A DNA stretch of 64,000 nt. Source: JABWBH01 sp964526695. GTDB lineage: Bacteria; Planctomycetota; Phycisphaerae; UBA1845. Location of the stretch: contig CAZGJA010000051.1 of the NCBI GenBank assembly GCA_964526695.1, positions 73,786-137,785 of the forward strand, given 5' to 3'. Made by a program: the position numbers and the translations under genes. Positions 34,798 to 44,073 of this stretch are shown one piece after another. The notes below the pieces were generated by a model. That model had not been told where the DNA came from and made no database searches. It worked only from the letters and a program-made list of their open reading frames with translations. The first letter of the stretch is position 1. Each line of letters begins with the position of its first letter.

Positions 34798-34841
34798 GGG
34801 AATTCGCCAGCGCGGCGTTGAAGCCGTGTTGGCGAATTCCC
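34798..34841. other. 19-bp stem-loop in an intergenic region
   Basis: GGGAATTCGCCAGCGCGGC (34798-34816) pairs with GCCGTGTTGGCGAATTCCC (34823-34841) around the loop GTTGAA, with only G-U-type and one-base deviations. It is preceded by an AT-rich segment and by TTGACG at 34691. It is the longest simple hairpin in the window. It could be part of a small RNA, a terminator, or a mobile palindrome. Confidence 0.55.
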
Positions 34842-35263
34842 GTTTATGGACGGTCTGATCGCGTGCCCTTCGCTCGTCTTTGCCGGCTTTGTGTGAGCGC
34901 AAGAGGGGTGCGTCGAATGCCAGCGCCGCCCGTCTGAATCGCGTGGCTGAGCCTGTGGTCTTATCCGGGTTCCCCGGTTGTTCCGCCGTGTGGCGTCCGG
35001 CCATCGGACAGCGCCGTCGGACAGCGCTGTCGGGTCGCAGGGACAGGTGCTGCCGCCGCGCTGCGCGGTCAGGTGCTGCCGTCGCGCGGCGCGGTCCGGT
35101 GCTGGGATCGGGTGGCACGGGTCCGCAGCAGCGGACCCGTGTGACGAGGGACAACTCGCCTGATTCTCACCATCCACAGCGCGGCAAGCCCGACCGCCGG
35201 TGCCACTCCACTGGCACTTGCAATCCGCTCGCGCCGACCGTGCAGCCGTTGCCAGTGCGCACC

Positions 35264-37336
35264 TCATGGACAGGCATAATCCGCACTATCCGTCGCCCCG
35301 CAGCCCCACTCGACCGTCGCGGTCCCGGCATCCCCCTGCGGGCGGTTGTTGAACGTGGCTCTACCTTTGCCCCGTGCGTCGAGCGTACCTGATTTCGACG
35401 AGCCATCGGTGAGCGCGACGGTGAATGGATCGCCTTCCAGTCCGCGGGAGAGAATGACCCTGAGTTGGTCGGCACCATCGCGGTCCTCGCACTCGATCCT
35501 CTTGAGGCGTTCCCGGCCCGAGCAGCTATCGCCGTATTCCCAAGTGTCACCGCAGCGCTCTGAATCGTCGTCATAGCCTCCATACAGCACGACGCGACCT
35601 CGCGCGCTGTCGTAGGCCATGGCGTGGTTGCTGCGCGGCCTGGGCCCGGAGGCGGCGCGGAGTACCCAGGCGGCGCCGTCCCACTCCCATGTCTCGCCGC
35701 TTTGTGGATAAGCGTCGTATCCCCCGAAGAGCACCACGCGCCCACGGGCATTGTCGTAGACCATAGCATGGGCAAGACGAGGGCTGGGTCCGGACGTGGC
35801 CCGCAGCTCCCACGCATTGCCGTCCCATTCCCATGTGTCGCCGAAGACGTCGGTATCGCAACCACCGCCAAACAGGACCGCTCGCCCTCGAGCGCTGTCA
35901 TAGGCCATGGCGTGACCAAAACGTGGACCAGGTCCGGACGTGGCCCGGGGTTCCCAGACGTTGCCATCCCATTCCCATGTATCGCCGTCACAGTCGTTCT
36001 GGCCCTCGTAACCTCCGAACAGCACCACACGCTTTCGGGCGCTGTCGTAGGCCATGGCATGACCCGAGCGCGGGCTGGCCCCGGACGTGGCCCGCAGGGC
36101 CCAGTCGCTGTCGTCCCACTCCCAAGTTTCGCCGCTGCGTCTGTTCTGCCCCAAGTAGCCCCCGAACAGCACTGCACGCTCGCGAGTAAGGTCGTAGGCC
36201 ATAGCGCAGGTAGTGCGCGGGCTGGGCCCGGAGATCGCCCGTCGTGTCCACGCTTCGCCATTCCATACCCACGTCTCGCCGTCGAAGTTGGAAGTGCTGT
36301 ACCGACCTCCAAAGAGCACCACATGCCCGTACGTACTGTCGTAGGTCATGGCGTGCCCACTGCGCGGGCCGGGGCCGGAAGTGGTCCGCAAGGCCCATAC
36401 CATTCCGTCCCATTCCCACGTTTCCCCATCGCGCGCGCCGTCGTCACCCCCGAACAGCACTGTGCGTTCGCGGGCGCTGTCGTAGGCCAGAGCGTGCGCA
36501 TAGCGAGGGCTGGGCCCGGAGGTGTCGCGCAGCTCCCAGGCATTGCCGTCCCACTCCCATGTCTCCCCGTTGCGCCCACCGATATCGCCGCCACCAAACA
36601 GCACCACGCGCCCCCGAACGCTATCGTAAGCCATCGCGTGCTGATCACGCGGGCTTGGACCCTCCGAAGCCCGCAACACCCAATCACGGCCATCCCACTC
36701 CCACGTCTCTCCGTTGTACGAATCATCGTCGCCCCCGAACAGGACGGTCACGCCACGGGCAGCATCAAAGGCGATGGCTTGACCCTTACGCGGGCTGGGT
36801 CCGGACGTGCGTCGCAGATACCATTCGCTGCCGTCCCATTCCCACGTCTCTCCATCAAGCCCGTCGCGCACTTCGCCACCGAACAACACCACCCGAGCCC
36901 GGACGCTGTCGTAGGCCATGGCGTGTTCGCTCCGCGGGCCGGGCCCTAACCTGCTCCGCAGCTCCCAACTGCGACCATCCCATTCCCATGTCTCGCCATT
37001 GTTCGAGCGCTCATAACCGCCGAACAGCACCATTCGACCGCGGGCGCTGTCGTAAGCCATGGCATGTCCGCTCCGCCGACGCGGGCCGAGCGAGGACCGC
37101 TGCCGCCAATCGTTGCCGTCCCATTCCAGGGTGTCCCCGCACTGCGAGTTGTCGTCGTATCCCCCGAACAGGAGCACGCGCTGGCGGGTGCTGTCGTAGG
37201 CCATGGCGTGGCCATAACGTTGGCTGGGGGCAGGAGTCACCTCTCGCCACTGCGAATCATCTGCGCTCGCATGAACACCCAGACACGTCAGGGTTAGTGA
37301 GAGCGGGGCGCGAATCAGAGTACGAACACATAGCAT
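35264..37336 (-). CDS. Secreted 12-repeat Kelch-like protein with the WGCGA-type C-terminal domain
   Basis: The 690-residue protein has a clear signal peptide (about 1-25, ending VHASA), 12 tandem Kelch-like units of about 47-50 residues (GHAMAYDSARGRVVLFGG ... GETWEWDGxxWELR) and the shared C-terminal domain (about 605-690): RERLKRIEC, FTVALTDGSSKSGTL, GKGRATF and the close WGCGATDSADYACP. Twelve units fit two six-bladed propellers. GGGAGAG precedes the ATG by five bases. It is a paralogue of the protein at 26135-29155, in the same orientation about 6 kb away. Location is expected to be periplasmic or on the cell surface. Confidence 0.87.
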   Translation of the reverse strand: MLCVRTLIRAPLSLTLTCLGVHASADDSQWREVTPAPSQRYGHAMAYDSTRQRVLLFGGYDDNSQCGDTLEWDGNDWRQRSSLGPRRRSGHAMAYDSARGRMVLFGGYERSNNGETWEWDGRSWELRSRLGPGPRSEHAMAYDSVRARVVLFGGEVRDGLDGETWEWDGSEWYLRRTSGPSPRKGQAIAFDAARGVTVLFGGDDDSYNGETWEWDGRDWVLRASEGPSPRDQHAMAYDSVRGRVVLFGGGDIGGRNGETWEWDGNAWELRDTSGPSPRYAHALAYDSARERTVLFGGDDGARDGETWEWDGMVWALRTTSGPGPRSGHAMTYDSTYGHVVLFGGRYSTSNFDGETWVWNGEAWTRRAISGPSPRTTCAMAYDLTRERAVLFGGYLGQNRRSGETWEWDDSDWALRATSGASPRSGHAMAYDSARKRVVLFGGYEGQNDCDGDTWEWDGNVWEPRATSGPGPRFGHAMAYDSARGRAVLFGGGCDTDVFGDTWEWDGNAWELRATSGPSPRLAHAMVYDNARGRVVLFGGYDAYPQSGETWEWDGAAWVLRAASGPRPRSNHAMAYDSARGRVVLYGGYDDDSERCGDTWEYGDSCSGRERLKRIECEDRDGADQLRVILSRGLEGDPFTVALTDGSSKSGTLDARGKGRATFNNRPQGDAGTATVEWGCGATDSADYACP

Positions 37337-38444
37337 AGTTTCTCTCCCATAAATAGCCGATTGAAATCACCGCCCCGTTCGCAAGAACGCGCACCAGGGC
37401 GGCGTGAAGAAACCGATGACCGATCCGCACTTGCGTCCCGTTCCCCATCGAGCTTGTTCAGTGCTGTTCCCCCGAGATGACGAGGGTGACTGAATGAACC
37501 GTTGCCGACGTTGACGAGTCTCCCCACTGCCCGCCCCCCTGCGAACCGTCCGCCTTGACCGAACCTCTGCATTGGAACCAAGCGCAGCACGTTCGATGCC
37601 TGCGCGGGCTGGGCATTGCGTTCGGATGCAATAACCTCCTCGTGGCATGTGCAGTCTTGTCCAAAACCCAGGACCATACTGATTCATCCGATCACGTGAG
37701 GCGTGGCCCGGAATCCAGATCCTCCAGAAGGCCGGCCGCCTAGACCGCCGCTGTGCCTCTTCCTCGTGTCCGACGCGATCGTGCATGGAGTTCCCTCATC
37801 CACTTCAGACCGTGTTTGTCCTTGAGCGCGCCTCCTTTCCTGAATGCCCCGCCGCGATCGGCCACAGGTCCCGGCTCGGGCGACGCTTCCAGCGGCGGTG
37901 CTGAAACTCGGCCTTCGGGTAGTCCGTTCAGCGCAGCGCCCGTGCGCTGGCGACCGCTCCAACCATACGTCCTGTGGAGCGTCCGGTTCTTACGCGGCTT
38001 TCACGGGAATCGGGCGAAAGGACGATCCGCGCTCCCGCCCGCTCTCGCGGCGTTTGGACTTCCCCCTCGCGGATATTGACCCGCCGCGGCAGAATACTCA
38101 CCAGCACGGGAGGTTCATGACGAGCGGCGGATCTGAGCTTGTCGAGGGGGCGCGGGGATGCGTTGCCCAAGCGGGCGGCGAAGGGATCAACGAACACGGG
38201 CGGATGATGAACGAGAAACCACTGGCTTCCGACAATCAGGGCGAACCCATCGGCGCTGTGCTTTCTCGCTCGGGGACTCCATCGCCTCGCATGGTCAGGC
38301 AGGCGGACCCTCACTCTAGCTCCTTCTTGGGCGGGAGGGGGGCTTCGCGTCTGGCACGCCCCGTGGCGGGCGATTGAAAGCGCAATGCACGATTCGTGCC
38401 GAAAGCGACTCGCTCTTCGATGGAGCACGTCTGGAGACACACGC
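37337..38444. other. 1.1-kb region without a supported gene
   Basis: Several frames of 80-170 codons are open on both strands but none shows a domain, a convincing start or codon use distinct from its complement. The stretch 37440-37560, read on the minus strand, has a repeated-looking Ser/Arg-rich frame with stops, and 37860-38100 is likewise featureless. A small frame at 38118-38377 with GGGAGG before its ATG is the best coding candidate but resembles nothing known. It may be a decayed insertion or a structural RNA region. Confidence 0.4.
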
Positions 38445-39440
38445 ATGTCAGGTGAAGCAGGCTGGTATTACGTGAAGAACGGGCAGACGACGGGGCCGGT
38501 GACGCGCGAGGAGCTGGTCCGGATTCTGCCGCAGGTGGACGGGCCCAACACGATGGTCTGGGGGCCGGGCGCGCCGCAGTGGGTCGAGGCGCGGCACATC
38601 GGCGGGTTTTCCGCCGGAGCGGGCGCGCCGCCGCCGTCGCCAACCGGGGGACGCAAACGCGCCGATGACATCGACTACGAGATCTTCGGCGACGACATGC
38701 AGTTCGTCGAAATCACGCTCGACCCCAATGAGGTCGTCGTCGCCGAGGCCGGCGGCATGATGTACATGAGCGACGGCATTCAGATGCAGACGGTCTTCGG
38801 CGATCCGAGCAAGCAGCAGGGCTTCTTCGGAAAACTCTTCGAGGCCGGCAAGCGCATGATCACGGGCGAGTCGCTGTTCCTCACGACGTTCGGCGCGATG
38901 GGCGCCAAGCGCGAGCGCGTCGCGTTCGCCTCGCCCTATCCCGGGAAAATCGTGCCGATGGACCTCGAATCGCTCGGCGGAGAGATCATCTGCCAGAAGG
39001 ACGCCTTTCTCTGCGCCGCGCGCGGGGTGCAGATCGGCATCGCGTTTCAGAAGCGCATCCTCACCGGCCTGTTCGGCGGCGAAGGCTTTATTCTTCAGCG
39101 GCTCACCGGCGACGGCTGGGCGTTCGTCCACGCGGGCGGGACGATTCAGCGCATGGAGCTGCAGGCCGGGGAGACGCTGCGGCTGGACACCGGCTGCCTG
39201 GTCGCGCTTCAACCTTCAGTCCATTACGACATCCAGGTGCAGAAGGGGATCAAGAACGCGATCTTCGGCGGCGAGGGTCTGTTCCTCGCCACGCTGACCG
39301 GCCCGGGAATCGTCTGGGTCCAGTCGCTGCCGTTCTCGAAGTTGGCGGGACGTGTGCTCGCCAACGCCACAGGGATGCAGCGGAAAGACCAAGGCTCGCT
39401 GATGGGCGGCGTGTTCAACCTGTTCGAATCGAACAGCTAA
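38445..39440 (+). CDS. GYF-domain plus AIM24/TIGR00266-family protein
   Basis: The 331-residue protein starts with a GYF_2-type domain (WYYVKNGQTTGPVTREEL, about 6-23, to WVEARHIG), a Pro/Gly linker, and then a full AIM24 (TIGR00266) beta-prism domain (about 85-315) with MYMSDGIQMQT, GESLFLTTFG, FLCAARGVQIGI, ILTGLFGGEGFILQRLTGDG and the closing FSKLAGRV. AIM24-family proteins have no settled function in bacteria; several are linked to membranes or stress. GGAG is eight bases upstream of the ATG. A GYF domain suggests binding of proline-rich peptides, such as the tail of a neighbouring protein. Confidence 0.82.
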   Translation: MSGEAGWYYVKNGQTTGPVTREELVRILPQVDGPNTMVWGPGAPQWVEARHIGGFSAGAGAPPPSPTGGRKRADDIDYEIFGDDMQFVEITLDPNEVVVAEAGGMMYMSDGIQMQTVFGDPSKQQGFFGKLFEAGKRMITGESLFLTTFGAMGAKRERVAFASPYPGKIVPMDLESLGGEIICQKDAFLCAARGVQIGIAFQKRILTGLFGGEGFILQRLTGDGWAFVHAGGTIQRMELQAGETLRLDTGCLVALQPSVHYDIQVQKGIKNAIFGGEGLFLATLTGPGIVWVQSLPFSKLAGRVLANATGMQRKDQGSLMGGVFNLFESNS

Positions 39441-39470
39441 ATAGATGCTCGTTGAAGGGAAACCGGGTGG

Positions 39471-39773
39471 CACGGTCTGGCGTACTCGGCAGGCCGTGGC
39501 GAGCGAGGCAGGACCACGGCCAACGGAGTACCGTTGACCGTGCCACCCGCGCTCTGAGGCCAGTTTACCTTCAACGCGGAGTCATTTAGCGTGACGGCTC
39601 GGAGAGTTTGCAGTATATTGCGGCTTGGATGAGTTGGAGCAGCAACGAGGCACTACAACAGCATGGCCAGGCGAGTACGCCAGGCCATGCCACCCGGCCG
39701 CAGGTTTGCCACGGCGCCGCAGGTTTGCCACGGCGCCGCAGATTTGGCACGGCGCCGCAGCTTTGCCACAGCG
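39471..39773. repeat. Dispersed palindromes and a 19-base minisatellite
   Basis: A TGGCGTACTCGGCA-type hairpin (39471-39499) is followed by CGGCCAACGGAGTACCGTTG (around 39517-39536), another hairpin with the same AGTA loop. A third lies at 39662-39689 (CATGGC...GCCATG). Directly after it, CCGCAGGTTTGCCACGGCG is repeated four times (39698-39773; copies 3 and 4 diverged). No gene lies between 39441 and 39897. Confidence 0.75.
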
Positions 39774-39826
39774 CCTCGAACTCGCCGTCCTATCCGACTT
39801 GAAATCCGACGACTCCGCCGCTTGCC

Positions 39827-39855
39827 TTGGAGTCCGCGGGGACGGTTCGTATAAT
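39827..39855 (+). promoter_or_regulatory. Putative sigma-70 promoter of the deiminase gene
   Basis: TATAAT (39850-39855) is preceded at 17 bases by TTGGAG (39827-39832). The leader would be about 35 bases and contains AGGGGGA before the ATG at 39898. Confidence 0.5.
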
Positions 39856-39897
39856 CAAGGCTCAGGGGAAGTGCACTCGTCATCAGGGGGATTCGAC

Positions 39898-41664
39898 ATG
39901 CTGAGCCGCTTGTTTTCGTTGCGCCGGTTGGGAATCGGGGGTCTCCTCACCGCGGCCGCGGCGTTGTTTCCTTCGGCGGCCGGTTACGCCAGTGCGGCAT
40001 CGGCGCAGGTTAAGCCGGCCGACTCAGAGGACGAAGCCGGCGACGCGCTGCCGCGATATCTGACGCCGGACGAGGAGCGGTACCTGCTCGAACACCCCTT
40101 CACGCCGTGGCAGCACGCCGTCGTTCCGCCCACGGGGCCGGTGCGATGCCTCGCCGAATACGAGCCGATGCAGGCCATTCTCATGTCGTGGAACGGCTCG
40201 ACCTCGTGGAACACGATTCTGGCGCAGATGGCCGCGCGCATCACGCACGAAGGCGACGCGGACGTCTATGTCATGGTCGATAACGGCGGCGACGAGGGCG
40301 ACGCGCGGACGCGCATCACGTCGGCGGGCGCGGACATGGATCGCGTGCGCTTCTACCAGGTGACGCTGGACTCGATCTGGATCCGCGATTACGGCCCGCG
40401 CTACATCTATGAGGGCGACTGCCGCGCGATCATCGACCACAAGTACAACCGCCCGCGCCCGCGCGACGACGTGCAGCCGGTGTTCTGGAGCGGCGTCCGC
40501 AACCAGGCGCGGTACGACATCCCGCTGACCCACGGCGGAGGGAACTTCCACCTCGACGCGCTGGGCCACTCCTTCGTCACGCGCCTCATCAACAACGAAA
40601 ACCTCGACAAGACCGAGCCGCAGATTCACGACCTCTGGCAGCAGTTCCAGAACGTGGACACGACGTTCTTCGACCCGTTCGACCGCACCATCGACTCGAC
40701 GCAGCACATCGACATGTGGGTGCAGGTCATCGCCGACGACGCGATCATCGTCAGCGACTGGCCGAACAACTCCGGCTCGCAGCAGGACCGCATCTGCGAC
40801 GGCGCGGCGACGGCGCTGGCGGGGCGCGGGTATCGCATCTTTCGCACGCCCGCGCGCAGCGTCAACGGCATCCACTACACCTACACCAACGTGGTGATGT
40901 GCAACGACCTTGTGCTGATTCCGCTGTACACCAACAACTCCGTGCAGCCGCACAACGCGGAGGCGCTGGCGGTGTATCAGCAGGCGCTACCGGACAAGGC
41001 CATCGTGCAGATCAACTCCGAGTCGATCGTCAGCGCCGCGGGCGTGTTGCACTGCATCGTGATGCACATGCCGGAGCCGCCGGGAGGACGCAACCCGACA
41101 GTGTATCTGAAGAACCTGCGCGGCGGCGAGACGCTCTCCCCCGGGCAGCAGGTGGACATCCTCTGGATCAGCGACGACGACGAGGCGGTGGCGAGCGTGG
41201 ACATCCTGCTGTCCACCGATGGCGGGCAGACGTTCGACACGCCGATCGTGGAAGCGACGGCGCCGGACGGGTTGTTCACATGGACCGTGCCGAACATCTC
41301 CACCGCGGCGGGGCGCTTGCGGCTGATCGTGCACGATGCGGACGGGCGCACCGGCGACGACGAAAGCGACGACGACCTGCTTATCTGCACCGGCGGCGAT
41401 TGCCCCTGCGGCGGAGCGGAGCGAATCAAGAAAGCCCGCTGCCGCCTGACCGCCGGACCGACGAAGCTCACGGTCGTGCTGGTGGGAGGTCGGCCCGGCG
41501 ACGCGTTCGACGTAACGGTCTCCGATGGTCAGCACGCTTCGGGCGTCGTGGACGAACTCGGCAAGGGCAAGGCGAAGTTCACCGGCGTGCCCATCCAAGG
41601 AGGGACGGTGACCGGCGAATGGGGCTGCGGCGCGAGCGACACCGCGGGCTTCACCTGCCCGTAG
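39898..41664 (+). CDS. Secreted peptidylarginine/agmatine-deiminase-like enzyme with the WGCGA-type C-terminal domain
   Basis: The 588-residue protein has a signal peptide (about 1-37, ending ASAASA), a guanidino-group-modifying domain of the bacterial PAD family (about 60-400), an Ig-like beta-sandwich (about 410-500) and the shared C-terminal domain (about 505-588: AERIKKARC, GDAFDVTVSDG, GKGKAKF, WGCGASDTAGFTCP). Candidate catalytic residues are D164 (WIRDYGP), H270 and D272 (QHIDMW), N331 and C386 (VLHCIVMH). The D-H, H-D and H-N spacings (106, 2 and 61) equal those I recall for Porphyromonas PPAD, and H-C differs by one. It would convert arginine groups to citrulline outside the cytoplasm. 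AGGGGGA precedes the ATG. Free agmatine as substrate remains possible. Confidence 0.87.
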   Translation: MLSRLFSLRRLGIGGLLTAAAALFPSAAGYASAASAQVKPADSEDEAGDALPRYLTPDEERYLLEHPFTPWQHAVVPPTGPVRCLAEYEPMQAILMSWNGSTSWNTILAQMAARITHEGDADVYVMVDNGGDEGDARTRITSAGADMDRVRFYQVTLDSIWIRDYGPRYIYEGDCRAIIDHKYNRPRPRDDVQPVFWSGVRNQARYDIPLTHGGGNFHLDALGHSFVTRLINNENLDKTEPQIHDLWQQFQNVDTTFFDPFDRTIDSTQHIDMWVQVIADDAIIVSDWPNNSGSQQDRICDGAATALAGRGYRIFRTPARSVNGIHYTYTNVVMCNDLVLIPLYTNNSVQPHNAEALAVYQQALPDKAIVQINSESIVSAAGVLHCIVMHMPEPPGGRNPTVYLKNLRGGETLSPGQQVDILWISDDDEAVASVDILLSTDGGQTFDTPIVEATAPDGLFTWTVPNISTAAGRLRLIVHDADGRTGDDESDDDLLICTGGDCPCGGAERIKKARCRLTAGPTKLTVVLVGGRPGDAFDVTVSDGQHASGVVDELGKGKAKFTGVPIQGGTVTGEWGCGASDTAGFTCP

Positions 41665-42241
41665 AGCCGGCATCGCTGATGTCGCACAATTGACGTAGTT
41701 TCGCGGCTTCGATCGGACCGCGCAGCACGGAATGAAACCCCGCGCGCAGAAGTGAATCAACCTCGTCGTCGCCCGCCGCAGACGCAAGGGCGATGACGCG
41801 GACCGCGCCGCCGTCTTCCCAGCCGCGCAGCGCGGCGATCAGCGCGTCGGGAGCTGCGCCGGGCAGTTTAAGATCCACGATAAGCACGTGAGGGCGGACG
41901 CGCGCCGTCTGAAGCCCCCCCGCAAACAGCGAGCCGGCCACGTGCACCTCGAAGCGCGCGTCAACGGCCAATGGCTGCTCGATGGCGAGCGCAGGGGCTT
42001 CGCCGGCCTCGATCAGCAACACGCGAACGCCGCCCGTCTCCAGCCCTTCGAGCGGCATCTGGTGCTCGCGCATGAAACGGATGAGCTGCTGGAGCGGCAC
42101 GCGGCGATCCCGGCTGCCGGGAATGCGGTAGCCGCGCAGCTCGCCGGTGTCGAACCACTTGGCGACGGTGCGCGGCGCGACGTTGCACAGCCGTGCAATC
42201 TCGCCGGTCGTCAAAACGTCTTTCTTCGTTTTCCCGCGCAT
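41651..42241 (-). CDS. HTH (excisionase/MerR-like) DNA-binding protein with a receiver-like domain
   Basis: The 196-residue protein has an N-terminal helix-turn-helix of the BldC/excisionase type (LTTGEIARLCNVAPRTVAKW, about 9-28, then GYRIPGSRDRRVP) and a C-terminal receiver-like domain (about 72-185) with the phosphoacceptor-type strand VLIVDLKLPG and the switch strand IALASAA. The canonical acidic pair at the receiver start is replaced (VLLIEAGEAP), so phosphorylation is doubtful. The start at 42241 fits the domain; longer frames upstream are unsupported. It is convergent with the deiminase gene and overlaps it by 14 bases. Confidence 0.75.
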   Translation of the reverse strand: MRGKTKKDVLTTGEIARLCNVAPRTVAKWFDTGELRGYRIPGSRDRRVPLQQLIRFMREHQMPLEGLETGGVRVLLIEAGEAPALAIEQPLAVDARFEVHVAGSLFAGGLQTARVRPHVLIVDLKLPGAAPDALIAALRGWEDGGAVRVIALASAAGDDEVDSLLRAGFHSVLRGPIEAAKLRQLCDISDAGSTGR

Positions 42242-42902
42242 GGTCGTCAAAACCGCTACACGCGGGAGTATCGGATGCCGCGCGCCGCGGCTTGACGCCC
42301 GTGGCCATTCGGTGGGTCGGCGCGGAGCCAACGTCCGCAGAAGCGGAGTCGCACGACAAGCGCAGGCCGTCCCCGCCATCGTGCTTTCGGAGTTATGGAC
42401 CTTGGAGGCGCCGGCGGCACTACGTTGGATCAGTCTGGCCCGGGTGGAGCCTGCGCGTCGGGGTGGCATGCTCTCGCCATACTCCTCGGGTGGCATGCTC
42501 TCGCCGTACTCGGCGTGAGCATGAGGTTTCCACCACGCGCTTCGGTCTCCCCACGCGCTTCGGCATGGCTACCCGCTGCGCGTGAAGCCATGCCACCCAT
42601 TGAAGCCATGCCGCCCAATGAGGCCCTACCGCCCTGATTCCAAGCCAAGATGACCGTGCCCTGCGTCGCCGGGCGTGGAATCCCTATTGTCCAAGCGATG
42701 CGAGCTTGGTAGACTATGGGTCACTTTGGGCTGGAGCGGATCGACCCGTCATCCACGGGTTGATCCGAAGGTTGGGACCGGTTCTTGGACGTGAGGAGGC
42801 GGACACACCATGAACTGCGGAGGATGGAATCACGGTAGAGGTGCGCGCATTCAAGTCCGCGCACGGGCATGTCGAGAGTTCTTCCGGCTGGATCAGGCGA
42901 CC
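42242..42902. other. 660-base spacer with short degenerate repeats
   Basis: No gene is supported. GTGGCATGCTCTCGCC occurs twice (around 42463 and 42491), followed by CACGCGCTTCGG twice and by short units related to GAAGCCATGCCACCCATT (42585-42635). These are probably decayed dispersed repeats. The segment upstream of the next gene includes TAGACTAT at 42711-42718 as a possible -10. Confidence 0.45.
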
Positions 42903-43952
42903 ATGACGATGTTGCGCAGATCCCGGGGGTTGGCGTGGGTTGGCCTGCTGGCTGCGGGCTTCCTTGCGCCCATTTCGGCCGGCGAGCATTACCACGTGGA
43001 CGAGGGAATCGTCTTCCACGCCTACGAAATCAAGGGGCAGGGCGACTTCCGGCAGCCGCTGTTCCGGCTGATCAGCCCGAAGAACATCCACGGCTTCACG
43101 ACTTCCGAGTATGTGCGCGGCAAGCTCGTCGACGCGGGGATGACGCCGGAAGACAGCGGCATGTTCGTTCTCACCAGTTCGCGCGAAGGCGCCAAGCGAC
43201 TTTACCAGTTCATGCGCAAGGGCGGCGGCCCGGACGGCCAGATCCAGACGCTGCTGACGGTCAGCGAGGAATGCCGTCAGGAACTGCTGTCGCGCAAGGA
43301 CGAGTTCGTCGAGATCGAGTCTGAATGCTACGTCTTCCCCCCCGAGTTCCAGCCGCAGTATGAGCACCTTTCGCCGGTGCATTGCCTGCGCGATCCGTTC
43401 ACGGACGAGCGGCTTTACAGCATCAGCAAGGGAGAAATCGAGGAAGTGCTCGGTCACTGGGAGAACCGCAAGAAGCGTGTGCTCAAGGAGGTCGAGCCGC
43501 AGGTGCGCTCCGGTTCGGCGGACTCCGAGGTCTCCATCGTCCCGGTGGGTTTGGAGGGGCGGGCCGGCGCGCTGGCGTGGCGGTTCATCCGCGATCAGGA
43601 ACTGGGCAAGGAGGTCGAGGCGGCCGGCGGAAAGTCCCCCAAAACGAAAGGCTCGTTCATCTACTTCCAGGTGCGCATCACCAATGGCGGCTCGGTGCCC
43701 GTCGAACTCAAACCGCCCGACATCCTGACGGGTCAGTCCGCGGCACGGCTGCACGCCGACATGGCCGCGACCGCCGCCTATGTGAAGGATAATGGCTTCG
43801 TGCTCAAGTCCGGTTCCAAGCTGGAGCCTGGCAAGAGCATCGAGTTTCGCTTCGTGTACGACGTGCCCGCGAAGACGAAAGACGTGGTGATCGAGGCCTA
43901 CGGCGACGCCGCAGGCGCGAAAGAAGTTGTCCTGCTGGATACCGGACGCTGA
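42903..43952 (+). CDS. Secreted protein of unknown function with a C-terminal DUF4352-like domain
   Basis: The 349-residue protein has a signal peptide (about 1-26, ending PISAG) and an alpha/beta N-terminal half without recognisable motif (about 27-190). The C-terminal half (about 210-349) reads FIYFQVRITNGGSVPVELKP, then LEPGKSIEFRFVYDVPA, the pattern of an extracellular immunoglobulin-like domain of the DUF4352 kind. ATG codons at 42903 and 42909 are both possible. No operon partner is visible. Confidence 0.65.
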   Translation: MTMLRRSRGLAWVGLLAAGFLAPISAGEHYHVDEGIVFHAYEIKGQGDFRQPLFRLISPKNIHGFTTSEYVRGKLVDAGMTPEDSGMFVLTSSREGAKRLYQFMRKGGGPDGQIQTLLTVSEECRQELLSRKDEFVEIESECYVFPPEFQPQYEHLSPVHCLRDPFTDERLYSISKGEIEEVLGHWENRKKRVLKEVEPQVRSGSADSEVSIVPVGLEGRAGALAWRFIRDQELGKEVEAAGGKSPKTKGSFIYFQVRITNGGSVPVELKPPDILTGQSAARLHADMAATAAYVKDNGFVLKSGSKLEPGKSIEFRFVYDVPAKTKDVVIEAYGDAAGAKEVVLLDTGR

Positions 43953-44073
43953 AGTTCAGGTTGACTCGACCGTTTGGCGCGGCATCATCGCGCGGACGCC
44001 ACGACGGTATGCCATCGCGCGACATTGTGGCGCGGACGTCACGTCCCGGTTCGCTGGACGATGGCCTGAATCA

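Noticed and set aside
37367..37786. 140-codon open frame on the minus strand and overlapping alternatives
   Set aside because: No domain, poor start, and competing open frames on the opposite strand; left as a region without a supported gene.
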